Under the pieces are notes generated by a model, which worked only from the letters and a program-made list of their open reading frames with translations, was not told the origin of the DNA and did no database searches. Of a stretch of DNA of 12,333 bases, positions 1-6,795 are shown piece by piece. Each line of letters begins with the position of its first letter. Position 1 is the stretch's first letter. A program made the position numbers and the translations under genes. The DNA is from Eubacterium sp. (GTDB lineage: Bacteria; Bacillota_A; Clostridia; Lachnospirales; Lachnospiraceae), in the NCBI GenBank assembly GCA_017475785.1, contig JAFVEX010000165.1, positions 1-12,333 on the forward strand. The letters run 5' to 3'.

Positions 1-840
1 GATGGTCACGGTGCCTTTATCCGTGTCGACGGTCAGCCAGTCCATAATCGTGTCAAAATCGAGTTTCTGCTTCTTGCTGCCGAACTGATAGACAATTTTG
101 GATTTTGTGTACTGGTTCAGCAGATCGGCTTTTTTCTGCAGTTCGGCCGTGTTATCCTCGATGACCGGGCTGGTGTAGGCGTTTTCCGGAATTTCTACGG
201 AAAGACCGCTCTCGGCGTCGAATTCCGTCATCAGGGCGTCGAGCTTCTCCTGGACAGCGTTCTGCAGTACGGCGTCATCGATTTCATTACCCTGAACGGC
301 AGCGTCGACGTAGCATTCTTTTTTCTCAGCGTCATACAGGAAAGAAGCGTTTTTGGAGGCGACACGCGGAACAGACAGCGCGCTGCCGGTCACGTAAGCC
401 TTCAGCTTTTCCTCGTCGAATGCGTTTGTATATTCAATGTGAAGCTGGTTTTCCCTCTTCAGAAGCGAAGTGAGCACCATTTGCGGGTTGTTGACCTCTG
501 CCTGCTGCAGCTCCGTCAGAGAAGCAGTCAGCGCATTGCGGTCAAAAGAATACCCGTAATCTGCCAGGGAGCCGGAGAGAACCTCGGTTCTGCCTTCTGT
601 CACGGTAAATTCAGCGTTTGCGTAGTCGTCCAGCAGGAGCGCCGCGACATCGCCAGGCGTCTTCCCGGAGACGTCCAGATCATTGAGCCTTGTGCCCTCC
701 AGATAGACGGTGTACTTGCTGATTTTTGTGAGATAGCGGTAGGCACAGTAAAACGCGCCCGCTACAATGACCAGCAGAATCAGCAGAAAAATAATGGCTC
801 CTTTTTTTCTTCTCTTTGCTTTCGTTGTTTTCTTTGACAT
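1..840 (-). CDS. L,D-transpeptidase precursor, N-terminal part (runs off left edge)
   Basis: Reading the minus strand from the ATG at 840-838 gives 280 uninterrupted residues, open at the window edge. The N-terminus is short and very basic (SKKTTKAKRRKK), followed by one hydrophobic segment at about residues 14-35 (GAIIFLLILLVIVAGAFYC). This predicts a single-pass membrane anchor with the rest outside the cell. The body has the pattern of clostridial proteins with 'putative peptidoglycan binding' (PG_binding_4) domains: an early LNDLDVSGKTP motif near residue 55, and DFDTIMDWLTVD just before the edge. In this family a YkuD L,D-transpeptidase domain with a catalytic Cys normally follows and makes 3-3 cross-links in peptidoglycan. 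That part lies outside the window, so catalysis is inferred. VanW-type proteins share the PG_binding_4 domain and are the main alternative. The ribosome binding site AGAAGGTG (853-846) supports this start. Confidence 0.8.
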   Translation of the reverse strand, partial: MSKKTTKAKRRKKGAIIFLLILLVIVAGAFYCAYRYLTKISKYTVYLEGTRLNDLDVSGKTPGDVAALLLDDYANAEFTVTEGRTEVLSGSLADYGYSFDRNALTASLTELQQAEVNNPQMVLTSLLKRENQLHIEYTNAFDEEKLKAYVTGSALSVPRVASKNASFLYDAEKKECYVDAAVQGNEIDDAVLQNAVQEKLDALMTEFDAESGLSVEIPENAYTSPVIEDNTAELQKKADLLNQYTKSKIVYQFGSKKQKLDFDTIMDWLTVDTDKGTVTI

Positions 841-866
841 TTTTTCACCTTCTTTAATCACGCAAT

Positions 867-895
867 ATCGTACCACAGCAACAGTTCTGGTTCAA
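867..895 (-). promoter_or_regulatory. Sigma-A-type promoter of the L,D-transpeptidase gene
   Basis: On the minus strand TTGAAC (895-890) and TACGAT (872-867) are separated by exactly 17 bp. TGG directly before the -10 box makes an extended -10. It lies about 27 bp upstream of the start codon and 14 bp upstream of the ribosome binding site. Confidence 0.55.
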
Positions 896-1054
896 GAACG
901 GATGGATTGACATATCAAAATGAGATACCGCTCATTCAGGCGGATCGCTGGACGCGGCAGAAGTATCACAGACACTGCGCCCAACGTACTGACTGTAGCA
1001 CACGTGCGTGAAAGGATTGTGAACAGAGGCGTGAAGTTTTTTTAAATTTCATCC

Positions 1055-1083
1055 TTGACTTTTACAGAGGTATCTGATAGGAT
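1055..1083 (+). promoter_or_regulatory. Sigma-A-type promoter of the tRNA-Leu gene
   Basis: TTGACT (1055-1060), a 17-bp spacer and TAGGAT (1078-1083), with TGA before the -10 giving an extended -10. It ends about 40 bp before the mature tRNA, as expected for a short 5' leader trimmed by RNase P. Confidence 0.65.
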
Positions 1084-1123
1084 AGCCTAGTGAGTAGCGA
1101 AGAACTGCTGACGAACATAAGTC

Positions 1124-1207
1124 GCAGGAATGGCGGAATTGGCAGACGCGCAGGCTTCAGGTGCCTGTGGTAGCAATATCGTGTGGGTTCAAGTCCCACT
1201 TCCTGCA
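1124..1207 (+). tRNA. tRNA-Leu (anticodon CAG)
   Basis: The sequence folds as a class II tRNA. Acceptor GCAGGAA (1124-1130) pairs with TTCCTGC (1200-1206), with discriminator A at 1207. The D-arm contains the leucine-type GGCAGACGC. The anticodon stem CAGGC (1151-1155) pairs with GCCTG (1163-1167) around loop TTCAGGT, giving anticodon CAG at 1158-1160. A long variable arm (1168-1182) is typical of Leu and Ser tRNAs. The T-arm is GTGGG-TTCAAGT-CCCAC (1183-1199). The 3' CCA is not encoded (the next bases are TGC), so tRNA nucleotidyltransferase must add it. The tRNA decodes CUG. Confidence 0.96.
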
Positions 1208-1213
1208 TGCAGG

Positions 1214-1247
1214 AGACCTTGTAAATGCAAGGTCTTCTTTTTGTTTT
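1214..1247 (+). terminator. Intrinsic terminator after tRNA-Leu
   Basis: AGACCTTG (1214-1221) and CAAGGTCT (1228-1235) form a perfect 8-bp stem with a 6-nt loop. It is followed by the T-rich tract TCTTTTTGTTTT. It begins seven bases after the tRNA and closes a monocistronic tRNA unit. Confidence 0.9.
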
Positions 1248-1357
1248 GCGGGAGATCATGAAGCGTCCGTTTCCGCATGTGGATTGCGCGGATCCGGTTT
1301 TTTTACGGACAGGCTGTCGGAATGCTGTCGGGATGCTTGCTGAATCGCCCGGCAGGC

Positions 1358-1386
1358 TTTATTCTTTCCGAAAAATATGGTACAAT
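1358..1386 (+). promoter_or_regulatory. Candidate extended -10 promoter of the small membrane protein gene
   Basis: TACAAT (1381-1386) is preceded by TGG, a good extended -10. The matching -35 position 17 bp upstream reads TTTATT, which is poor. It would give a leader of roughly 95 bases to the ATG at 1487. It is the best promoter I see between the tRNA terminator and that gene. Confidence 0.45.
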
Positions 1387-1486
1387 TTGCGCTGGATATC
1401 TGTCGGAGAGAAAAGCCGGAGAAAGCCTGACCCGGCGTGGAAAGCACCCGGCAGACAAAATCACAGCTGAAAAAAAGGACACGAAA

Positions 1487-1972
1487 ATGCTGAAACAATA
1501 TCTGATAACATTTTTTATCTCAATGGTGCCGCTGATCGAGCTGCGCGGCGCGATTCCCTACGGGATCCTGCGCGGGGGGCTTCCGATGATTCCGACCTAT
1601 GTCGTTGCGGTTATCGGTAATATGCTGCCTGTGCTGGTGATTTATCTGTTTGCGCGGAAGGTGCTGGAATGGGGACAGGATAAACCGGTGATCGGCAGGT
1701 TTTTCCGGTTCTGCCTCGTCAAGGGCGAGCACGGAGGCGAGAAGCTCAAAGCCAGAGCCGGAGGCGGCCTGTTCGTCGCGCTGATGCTGTTCGTGGGGAT
1801 TCCGCTCCCGGGCACGGGCGCGTGGACTGGAACGCTGGCGGCCAGTATCCTGAATATGGGTCTGAAAAAAAGTACGATCGCCGTGATGCTGGGCGTTCTG
1901 CTGGCCGGCGTCATCATGGGGCTGGCGTCACAGGGACTGCTGGGCGCGCTCAGTCATCTGTTTTCCGCGTAA
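1487..1972 (+). CDS. Small multi-drug export (COG2426) family membrane protein
   Basis: A 161-residue hydrophobic protein that I recognise as the 'small multi-drug export protein' family (Sm_multidrug_ex, COG2426). Family hallmarks are MVPLIELRGAIPYGI near the N-terminus (about residues 13-27) and FVGIPLPGTGAWTGTLAA in the middle (about 103-120). About four hydrophobic stretches are visible, near residues 5-20, 32-53, 92-115 and 132-155, with a basic cytoplasmic-looking loop containing KGEHGGEKLKAR between them. The family name is historical and I see nothing that proves drug export or a substrate. The open frame extends upstream to 1277, but that 70-residue extension is not hydrophobic and not family-like. 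The ATG at 1487 has AAAGGA (1474-1479) seven bases upstream, so I use it. The gene seems to be a single transcription unit. No clear terminator follows. Confidence 0.85.
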   Translation: MLKQYLITFFISMVPLIELRGAIPYGILRGGLPMIPTYVVAVIGNMLPVLVIYLFARKVLEWGQDKPVIGRFFRFCLVKGEHGGEKLKARAGGGLFVALMLFVGIPLPGTGAWTGTLAASILNMGLKKSTIAVMLGVLLAGVIMGLASQGLLGALSHLFSA

Positions 1973-1988
1973 GTTGGCGCACCCTAAG

Positions 1989-2068
1989 TGGGGACGAAGC
2001 GGAGCAAAGCGACATGAGAGTCCTGCGAAAGGGGCGGAGCGAAGTTACGGCGGTTCGTCAAATGAATA
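1989..2068. repeat. Purine-rich repeat-like intergenic segment
   Basis: This non-coding segment between the membrane protein gene and the nrdR promoter contains two near-identical 12-mers, GCGGAGCAAAGC (1999-2010) and GCGGAGCGAAGT (2034-2045), which match at 10 of 12 positions. It is bounded by the inverted pair GACGAA (1993-1998) and TTCGTC (2054-2059). Base composition differs from the AT-rich DNA right after it. It resembles a dispersed intergenic sequence I believe I have met in other Clostridia. That recollection is unverified and only one copy is present here. Boundaries are approximate. Confidence 0.35.
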
Positions 2069-2084
2069 AAACTTTCTAAATTTC

Positions 2085-2112
2085 TTGAACTCATATTTTT
2101 GGCAAGTATATC
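2085..2112 (+). promoter_or_regulatory. Probable promoter of the nrdR-led gene block
   Basis: TTGAAC (2085-2090) and TATATC (2107-2112) are 16 bp apart in the AT-rich stretch upstream of nrdR. Transcription would start near 2119, leaving a leader of about 30 bases. No other promoter of comparable quality is visible before nrdR. Confidence 0.45.
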
Positions 2113-2148
2113 ACAATATAACATAGTTAAGTTAGAAGGAGAAGTGTC

Positions 2149-2613
2149 ATGAAATGTCCATATTGCGGTCAGGAAGACAACCGGGTGGTCGACTCGAGAC
2201 CTGTCGAGGAAGAAAATTCTATCCGCCGGCGCAGAATGTGTGATGCCTGCGGCAGGAGGTTCACGACGTACGAGAAGATCGAGACCATCCCGCTGATGGT
2301 GATCAAGAAGGACGAGAATCGCGAGCAGTACGACCGGGAGAAGCTTCTGGCGGGGATTCTGCGCGCGTGCCACAAGCGGCCTGTACCGGTGCAGACGATC
2401 AACGAGATCGTTGACCAGGTGGAAAATGAAGTCTTTAATATGGGCGAAAAGGAGATTCACAGCAGTCAGATCGGTGAGATCGTCATGAATCACTTGATGA
2501 CGCTGGATCCGGTCGCCTATGTCCGCTTCGCGTCTGTGTACCGGGAATTCAAGGACGTCAACACCTTTATGGATGAACTGAAGAAATTTCTGAAAACGGA
2601 TCAGGAGCTTTGA
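2149..2613 (+). CDS. nrdR: Transcriptional repressor NrdR
   Basis: A 154-residue protein matching NrdR over its full usual length. The N-terminal zinc ribbon uses C3, C6, C31 and C34 (CPYC...CDAC), followed by the conserved RRRRMCDACGRRFTTYE segment. An ATP-cone nucleotide-binding domain covers about residues 47-137 (from VIKKDENREQYDREKLL to VAYVRFASVYREF). NrdR senses ATP and dATP and represses ribonucleotide reductase genes by binding paired NrdR boxes. Its zinc ribbon binds the DNA. The start has a strong ribosome binding site, AGAAGGAGA, seven bases upstream. It is the first gene of a tight same-strand block and is followed closely by trpF. No ribonucleotide reductase gene is in the window, so its targets lie elsewhere. 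Confidence 0.97.
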   Translation: MKCPYCGQEDNRVVDSRPVEEENSIRRRRMCDACGRRFTTYEKIETIPLMVIKKDENREQYDREKLLAGILRACHKRPVPVQTINEIVDQVENEVFNMGEKEIHSSQIGEIVMNHLMTLDPVAYVRFASVYREFKDVNTFMDELKKFLKTDQEL

Positions 2614-2636
2614 CAGACATCAATGCAGGTATAATT

Positions 2637-3293
2637 ATGGAAGAAATGAAACGCGAGAGTACCTGTTCCGGCAAGGGAGTAAAGATCAAAATCTGCGGTC
2701 TCACGGCGGTTCGTGAGGCGGAGTACCTGAACGAGGCGCAGATAGATTTTGCCGGATTTATTCAGTTTGTGCCGAAGAGCAGACGGAATATTCCAACAGA
2801 GCTGGCCAGAGAAATCATCAGAGAACTGGATCCTTCTGTCCGCAGCGTCGCGGTGACCATTTCTCCCGACCTGGAGACGGTCCGGAGATTAGAGGCGGCC
2901 GGTTTTGACTATCTGCAGATTCACGGGCAGGTGGAGCCGGCAGTGTGGGAACACGTCAGTATGCCCGTGATCCGCGCGTATAATTACACGGATATGGGGC
3001 GCTTTGCGCAGGATCAGCTGGATTCCCGCGTGCGCGCGCTTCTGGTGGACGCGGCGGTACCGGGCAGCGGGAAGACGTTTGACTGGGCTGTTCTGGACGC
3101 GCTCCCGGTGCGGTCAAAGCCGCTGTTTCTGGCGGGCGGCCTGCATGCGGGAAATGTACGGGAGGCAATTTTGCAGGTAAAGCCGGATGTCGTCGATGTG
3201 AGCTCCGGCGTGGAAAATGAGAGTGGAGCCGGAAAAAACAGACAAAAGATCCTGGAACTGGCGCGAGCCGTCCGGGGCGGGGAGTCAATATGA
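2637..3293 (+). CDS. trpF: Phosphoribosylanthranilate isomerase TrpF
   Basis: A protein of about 218 residues with the TrpF (beta/alpha)8-barrel signatures. KIKICGLT (residues 16-23) carries the general-base Cys at 20, and LLVDAAVPGSGKTFDW carries the general-acid Asp at 138. LFLAGGL and DVVDVSSGVE near the C-terminus are the phosphate-binding loops. It isomerises N-(5'-phosphoribosyl)anthranilate to CdRP in tryptophan synthesis. The start is uncertain. The ATG at 2637 has AGGT six bases upstream and I prefer it. The frame also allows TTG 2610, whose AGGAG is only two bases away, and ATG 2646. The N-terminal ~12 residues before KIKICGL are longer than usual. The TGA overlaps the proB ATG by four bases (ATGA), suggesting translational coupling. 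No other trp gene is nearby, which is unusual. Confidence 0.93.
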   Translation: MEEMKRESTCSGKGVKIKICGLTAVREAEYLNEAQIDFAGFIQFVPKSRRNIPTELAREIIRELDPSVRSVAVTISPDLETVRRLEAAGFDYLQIHGQVEPAVWEHVSMPVIRAYNYTDMGRFAQDQLDSRVRALLVDAAVPGSGKTFDWAVLDALPVRSKPLFLAGGLHAGNVREAILQVKPDVVDVSSGVENESGAGKNRQKILELARAVRGGESI

Positions 3294-4090
3294 AAAAGAA
3301 GAGAAGAATTGTTGTCAAAGTAGGTACTTCTACCATCACGAATGAACTGGGAAACAGCAAGCTCCGGACAATGGAAGAGCTCGCGCTTGCGCTCTCGGAT
3401 CTCCAGAACATGGGAAACGAGGTCGTGCTCGTATCTTCCGGCGCGATCGCGGTCGGCGCAAATAAGATGCGTCTGAAGGAGCCGCCGAAGGAGATGCGGA
3501 TGAAGCAGGCGGCCGCGGCGGTCGGCCAGTGCGAGAACATGTTCCTCTACGATAAGTTTTTCGGATATTACGACAAAACGGTCGCGCAGATCCTTCTGAA
3601 CGCCGAGGATATCAAGCAGGAGGAGAAGAAGGAGAATCTCAGCAATACCTTTGAGGCACTTCTGGAAAACAAGATTATACCGATCGTCAATGAAAACGAC
3701 TCTGTCAGTTACACGGAGATCGAGTCGGAGGACAAGCTGTTCGGCGACAACGATATGCTGTCGGCAGTCGTCGCTGTGCTCTGCAAGGCAGATATGCTGA
3801 TCATTCTGTCTGATATTGACGGATTTTATGACAAAGATCCTCGTTTCTATAAGGACGCGAAGCTGATCAGCCGTGTCGAGGAGATCGATGAGAGCATATA
3901 CCAGCTGGCCGGCGGCGCGGGATCCCGCAGGGGAACCGGCGGCATGCGCACCAAGCTGCAGGCAGCGGAGCTGGCGACCTCACAGGGAATCCACACACTC
4001 GTGGTCAATGGTAAGAAGCTCTCTGCCCTGTACAACATTATGAACGGGGAGAAAGAGGGCACGCTTTTCGTGGCCAGAAAGAATTATTAG
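3290..4090 (+). CDS. proB: Glutamate 5-kinase, short form without PUA domain
   Basis: A 266-residue amino-acid kinase that phosphorylates L-glutamate to glutamyl-5-phosphate, the first step of proline synthesis. Visible signatures are VVKVGTST (residues 8-15, nucleotide binding), VLVSSGAIAVG (about 46-56), VNENDSV (133-139), FGDNDMLSA (151-159), SDIDGFYDKDP (174-184) and GTGGMRTK (215-222). These are family-typical and appear intact. The protein ends just after the kinase domain. The longer form, as in E. coli, has a C-terminal PUA domain of about 100 residues. The short form is natural in some Bacillota, and there is no sign of truncation. The start overlaps trpF by four bases, with GGGGAG just upstream. 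The usual partner proA is absent from the next positions. Confidence 0.95.
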   Translation: MKKKRRIVVKVGTSTITNELGNSKLRTMEELALALSDLQNMGNEVVLVSSGAIAVGANKMRLKEPPKEMRMKQAAAAVGQCENMFLYDKFFGYYDKTVAQILLNAEDIKQEEKKENLSNTFEALLENKIIPIVNENDSVSYTEIESEDKLFGDNDMLSAVVAVLCKADMLIILSDIDGFYDKDPRFYKDAKLISRVEEIDESIYQLAGGAGSRRGTGGMRTKLQAAELATSQGIHTLVVNGKKLSALYNIMNGEKEGTLFVARKNY

Positions 4091-4104
4091 ATAACACTGC
4101 TAAA

Positions 4105-4128
4105 GGCATGACTCCGCGCGGGCATGCC
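4105..4128 (+). other. GC-rich hairpin in the proB-M20 gap
   Basis: GGCATG (4105-4110) and CATGCC (4123-4128) form a perfect 6-bp stem around a GC-rich loop that itself contains the palindrome CCGCGCGG. There is no T-tract, so it is not a normal intrinsic terminator. It occupies the only sizeable gap (68 bp) in the six-gene block and could affect RNA stability or processing. Confidence 0.35.
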
Positions 4129-4158
4129 GGCAGATGTTCTTGGCGAAGGAAGACGCAT

Positions 4159-5502
4159 ATGACAGAAGAAAAAAAGCGCATCAGCAGGGAGCGGGTCATT
4201 GAACATTTCCAGAAGATGATCCGTCTGCGCACGGTTTCCCATCAGGACGGGAGCCTGACAGATCAGGCTGTGTTCCGGCGGTTTCGCGATCTTCTCAGGG
4301 AGCTGTATCCGGCGGTGTTTGCCGCGGCGCAGGCATGGGAGATAGGCGCGTATGGTTTTTTGATCCAGATTCCAGGGAAAAGCAGCGCCGCGCCCTCCGT
4401 GCTGATGGCACACATGGATGTAGTGGACGCGGACGAAAAAACATGGTCGGTGCCGCCCTTTGACGCAGTGCTGCAGGACGGCCGGATCTATGGCCGCGGA
4501 ACCCTGGATACGAAATGTACGCTCTGCGCCATCATGGAGGCGGCAGAGTACAATCTGAACAGAGGATTTGTTCCGGAGCAGGACATATACCTGTCTTTTG
4601 GCGGAGAAGAGGAGGTGTCGGGAAAGACCTGCGCCGAAATCGTCTCGTTTCTTGCGGAGCAGGGCATCCGCCCCGGATTTGTTCTGGATGAGGGCGGCGC
4701 GGTGATCCCGGAAGGGATGCCCGGTTACCGGGGGCAGGCCGCCATGATCGGAATCGCCGAAAAAGGCGTGGCGAACTACCGGCTGTCGATTGCGGACGGT
4801 TCCGGCGGGCACGCGTCCGTCCCGCCGCGTCACACTGTGGCGGGAAGGCTCGCGAAGGCGGCTGTCAGGCTTGAACAATATCGCTTTCCCGCACGACTGT
4901 CCACGGCAGTCAGGACAATGTTTGAGGAGCTTTCTCATGTGGTGCCGGGCTATGAAAAGCCGCTGTTCCGTCACCCGCGCCTGGCCTGGCCGGCGATCGC
5001 GTCTGCCGCGGCCGTCCTGGGAAGTACGTTCAATGCCATGGTCAGAACCACCACAGCTGTGACGCTGATGCAGGGCGGGACTTCTTATAACGTGCTGCCC
5101 GAGCGCTGCGAAATCGGCGTCAACGCGCGCCTGGTGGAGGGGGACACCGTTCAGTCAGTCGCGGAAACACTTCGAAAAGTCGGAAAAGATCCGGCGCTGC
5201 AGGTTGACGTGATTTCCGGGAGTGATCCGACGCCGGTGTCGGATATTAACTGTGAGGCCTGGCGGAAGCTCTGCAAAGTTATCCGGTCGGTCTGGAAGGA
5301 TATTCCCGCGGCGCCGTATCAGATGAACGGCGGAACCGACGGGAGGTTTTTTGCAAAAATCACCCCGTATGTCTACCGCTTTACGCCGATGGTCATGAGC
5401 CGGGAAGACCGCGCGAAGGTTCACGGAACAGATGAATCTATTGAGGTTTCCGCACTGATGAAGATGGTTACGTTCTATGTGCGGCTGACAGAGGAGTTGT
5501 AA
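4159..5502 (+). CDS. M20 family metallopeptidase, carboxypeptidase S/PM20D1-like
   Basis: A 447-residue M20 zinc hydrolase with the metal ligands and catalytic residues in order: H85 in LMAHMDVV, bridging D117 in GRGTLDTK, catalytic E150 or E151 in GGEEEVSG, D177 in VLDEGG, and the last ligand H422 in KVHGTDESI. The lid/dimerisation domain begins around residue 200 with GSGGHASVPP (H218). The wording of the motifs, especially WSVPPFDAVLQDGRIYGRGTLD, is closest to the carboxypeptidase S/PM20D1 branch. The expected reaction is hydrolysis of a peptide or N-acyl-amino acid bond, probably in the cytoplasm since no signal peptide is seen. The exact substrate is unknown. The frame opens upstream at 4108, but ATG 4159 has AAGGA eight bases before it and the extra 17 residues look non-family. 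It ends three bases before folC. Confidence 0.88.
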   Translation: MTEEKKRISRERVIEHFQKMIRLRTVSHQDGSLTDQAVFRRFRDLLRELYPAVFAAAQAWEIGAYGFLIQIPGKSSAAPSVLMAHMDVVDADEKTWSVPPFDAVLQDGRIYGRGTLDTKCTLCAIMEAAEYNLNRGFVPEQDIYLSFGGEEEVSGKTCAEIVSFLAEQGIRPGFVLDEGGAVIPEGMPGYRGQAAMIGIAEKGVANYRLSIADGSGGHASVPPRHTVAGRLAKAAVRLEQYRFPARLSTAVRTMFEELSHVVPGYEKPLFRHPRLAWPAIASAAAVLGSTFNAMVRTTTAVTLMQGGTSYNVLPERCEIGVNARLVEGDTVQSVAETLRKVGKDPALQVDVISGSDPTPVSDINCEAWRKLCKVIRSVWKDIPAAPYQMNGGTDGRFFAKITPYVYRFTPMVMSREDRAKVHGTDESIEVSALMKMVTFYVRLTEEL

Positions 5503-5505
5503 CGA

Positions 5506-6795
5506 ATGACCTACGAAGAGGCACTGACCTTTATAAAAGGAACCGGTGTGCCCGGCATTACGCCGGGACTGTCCCGCGTCACAGAGCTGCTGGAGCGGCT
5601 CGGGAGACCGCAGGAGCAGTTTCGCTGTGTCCACATCGCGGGGACGAACGGAAAGGGCTCCGCGGCAGTCATGCTTGCTTCCGTCCTTCAGGCGGCGGGA
5701 TACCGCACGGGGCTGTTCACCTCCCCGTATCTGGTCAGGTATCAGGAGCAGATCCGAGTCGACGGGGAAGAAATTTCAGAGGAAGCTTTCTGCCTGCGGG
5801 CGGACACGGTTCAGGCTGCGATGGCGGGAATGCGGGAAACACCCTCCGAATTTGAGCGGGTCGTTTCCATGGCTTTTTTGCATTTCGCACAGGAGAGCTG
5901 TGAGATTGTCGTTATCGAGACAGGGATGGGCGGCCGTCTGGACGCCACAAATGTCTTTGAAAGGACGGAGGTGGATGTCCTGACGCATATCGCCATGGAT
6001 CACACGGCATTTCTGGGTGATTCGATCGAACAGATCGCGGGAGAAAAAGCCGGGATCATTCAGGATGGCGCAGACGTTGTCCTGCAGCATCAGACGGAAG
6101 AGGTGGAAGCCGTGATCCGGGAACGGTGCGGGCAGATGAACGCAGAACTGCTGATAACGGATCCATCGCGCATGATCGTCGGCGCGGGCAGCATAGAGGG
6201 ACAGTATTTCTCCTATCGCGGAAGAAGGGATCTGTTTTTGCCGCTTTCCGGTGTTTATCAGCGCGACAATGCAATGACCGTGCTTGATGCGGTTGACGTG
6301 CTCAGCCGCAAAGGCTGGCAGATTACAGACGAGGCCGTGCGCGAGGGACTTGCGCGTGTAAAATGGCCGGGCAGGTTTGAGATCCTGCAGAAGCGGCCGC
6401 TCGTCCTGCTGGACGGCGCGCACAACGAGGACGGGATCATCGCCCTGGCCAGGACACTGGACGCGTATCTGCCGGGACAGAAAATTCATTTCGTGTTCGG
6501 TGTGCTCGCGGACAAAAACTACCGCGCGATGCTGCGGCATATCCTTCCGCATGCCTGTGAGATCATTGCTGCAAACCCGGACAACCCCCGCGCGCTTTCT
6601 GCAGAAAACCTGTGCGCCGTGATCCGGGAATACGCAGATGAACTTGCGGTCTGTGAGGGCGGGACGATCCGGGACAGCATCAGAAAAGCCCTGAAACATT
6701 GTCCGGAAGACGGCGTTATCTGTATACTTGGATCACTGTATCAGGCCGGAGAGGCACGGGCGATGTTTCCGCAGGAAACAGACATATGCATGTAG
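5506..6795 (+). CDS. folC: Folylpolyglutamate synthase / dihydrofolate synthase
   Basis: A 429-residue Mur-ligase-fold enzyme that adds glutamate to dihydropteroate and/or reduced folates using ATP. It has the P-loop HIAGTNGKGS (residues 43-52, Lys50), the conserved LFTSPYLVRYQEQIRVDG, the folate/ATP-site ETGMGGRLDATNV (138-150), the HIAMDHTAFLG segment (H166), the conserved Lys181 in IAGEKAGII, and the C-terminal-domain motif LLDGAHNEDG (D303, H306, N307). Length is normal and no residue seems missing. Whether it has one or both activities cannot be read from the sequence. The start follows the M20 stop by three bases, with GAGGAG upstream inside the M20 gene. Its last ten bases overlap the Nudix gene. 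Confidence 0.96.
   Translation: MTYEEALTFIKGTGVPGITPGLSRVTELLERLGRPQEQFRCVHIAGTNGKGSAAVMLASVLQAAGYRTGLFTSPYLVRYQEQIRVDGEEISEEAFCLRADTVQAAMAGMRETPSEFERVVSMAFLHFAQESCEIVVIETGMGGRLDATNVFERTEVDVLTHIAMDHTAFLGDSIEQIAGEKAGIIQDGADVVLQHQTEEVEAVIRERCGQMNAELLITDPSRMIVGAGSIEGQYFSYRGRRDLFLPLSGVYQRDNAMTVLDAVDVLSRKGWQITDEAVREGLARVKWPGRFEILQKRPLVLLDGAHNEDGIIALARTLDAYLPGQKIHFVFGVLADKNYRAMLRHILPHACEIIAANPDNPRALSAENLCAVIREYADELAVCEGGTIRDSIRKALKHCPEDGVICILGSLYQAGEARAMFPQETDICM

Noticed and set aside
907..935. Plus-strand promoter starting with a perfect TTGACA at 907-912
   Set aside because: The position 17 bp downstream reads GCTCAT, which is not a -10 box, and no gene follows before the tRNA promoter at 1055.
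1124..1207. tRNA-Leu as an integration site for a mobile element
   Set aside because: No integrase, no direct repeat of the tRNA 3' end within the window, and ordinary chromosomal genes on both sides.
1265..1310. Second terminator or regulatory hairpin: GTCCGT/ACGGAC and TCCGC/GCGGA around a run of seven T
   Set aside because: The stems are short and mutually inconsistent, and the T-run lies inside the outer stem. The strong terminator at 1214-1247 already ends the tRNA transcript.
1277..1486. N-terminal extension of the small membrane protein from an upstream ATG
   Set aside because: The extra 70 residues are polar and not family-like, the candidate promoter lies inside them, and ATG 1487 has a good ribosome binding site.
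4087..4974. Long open frame antisense to the M20 gene (295 codons)
   Set aside because: The forward protein is a clear M20 peptidase with all catalytic residues. The antisense translation has no recognisable domain and is a by-product of GC-rich codon use.
5776..6699. Long open frame antisense to folC (307 codons)
   Set aside because: folC is intact on the plus strand, and the antisense product has no family features or good ribosome binding site.
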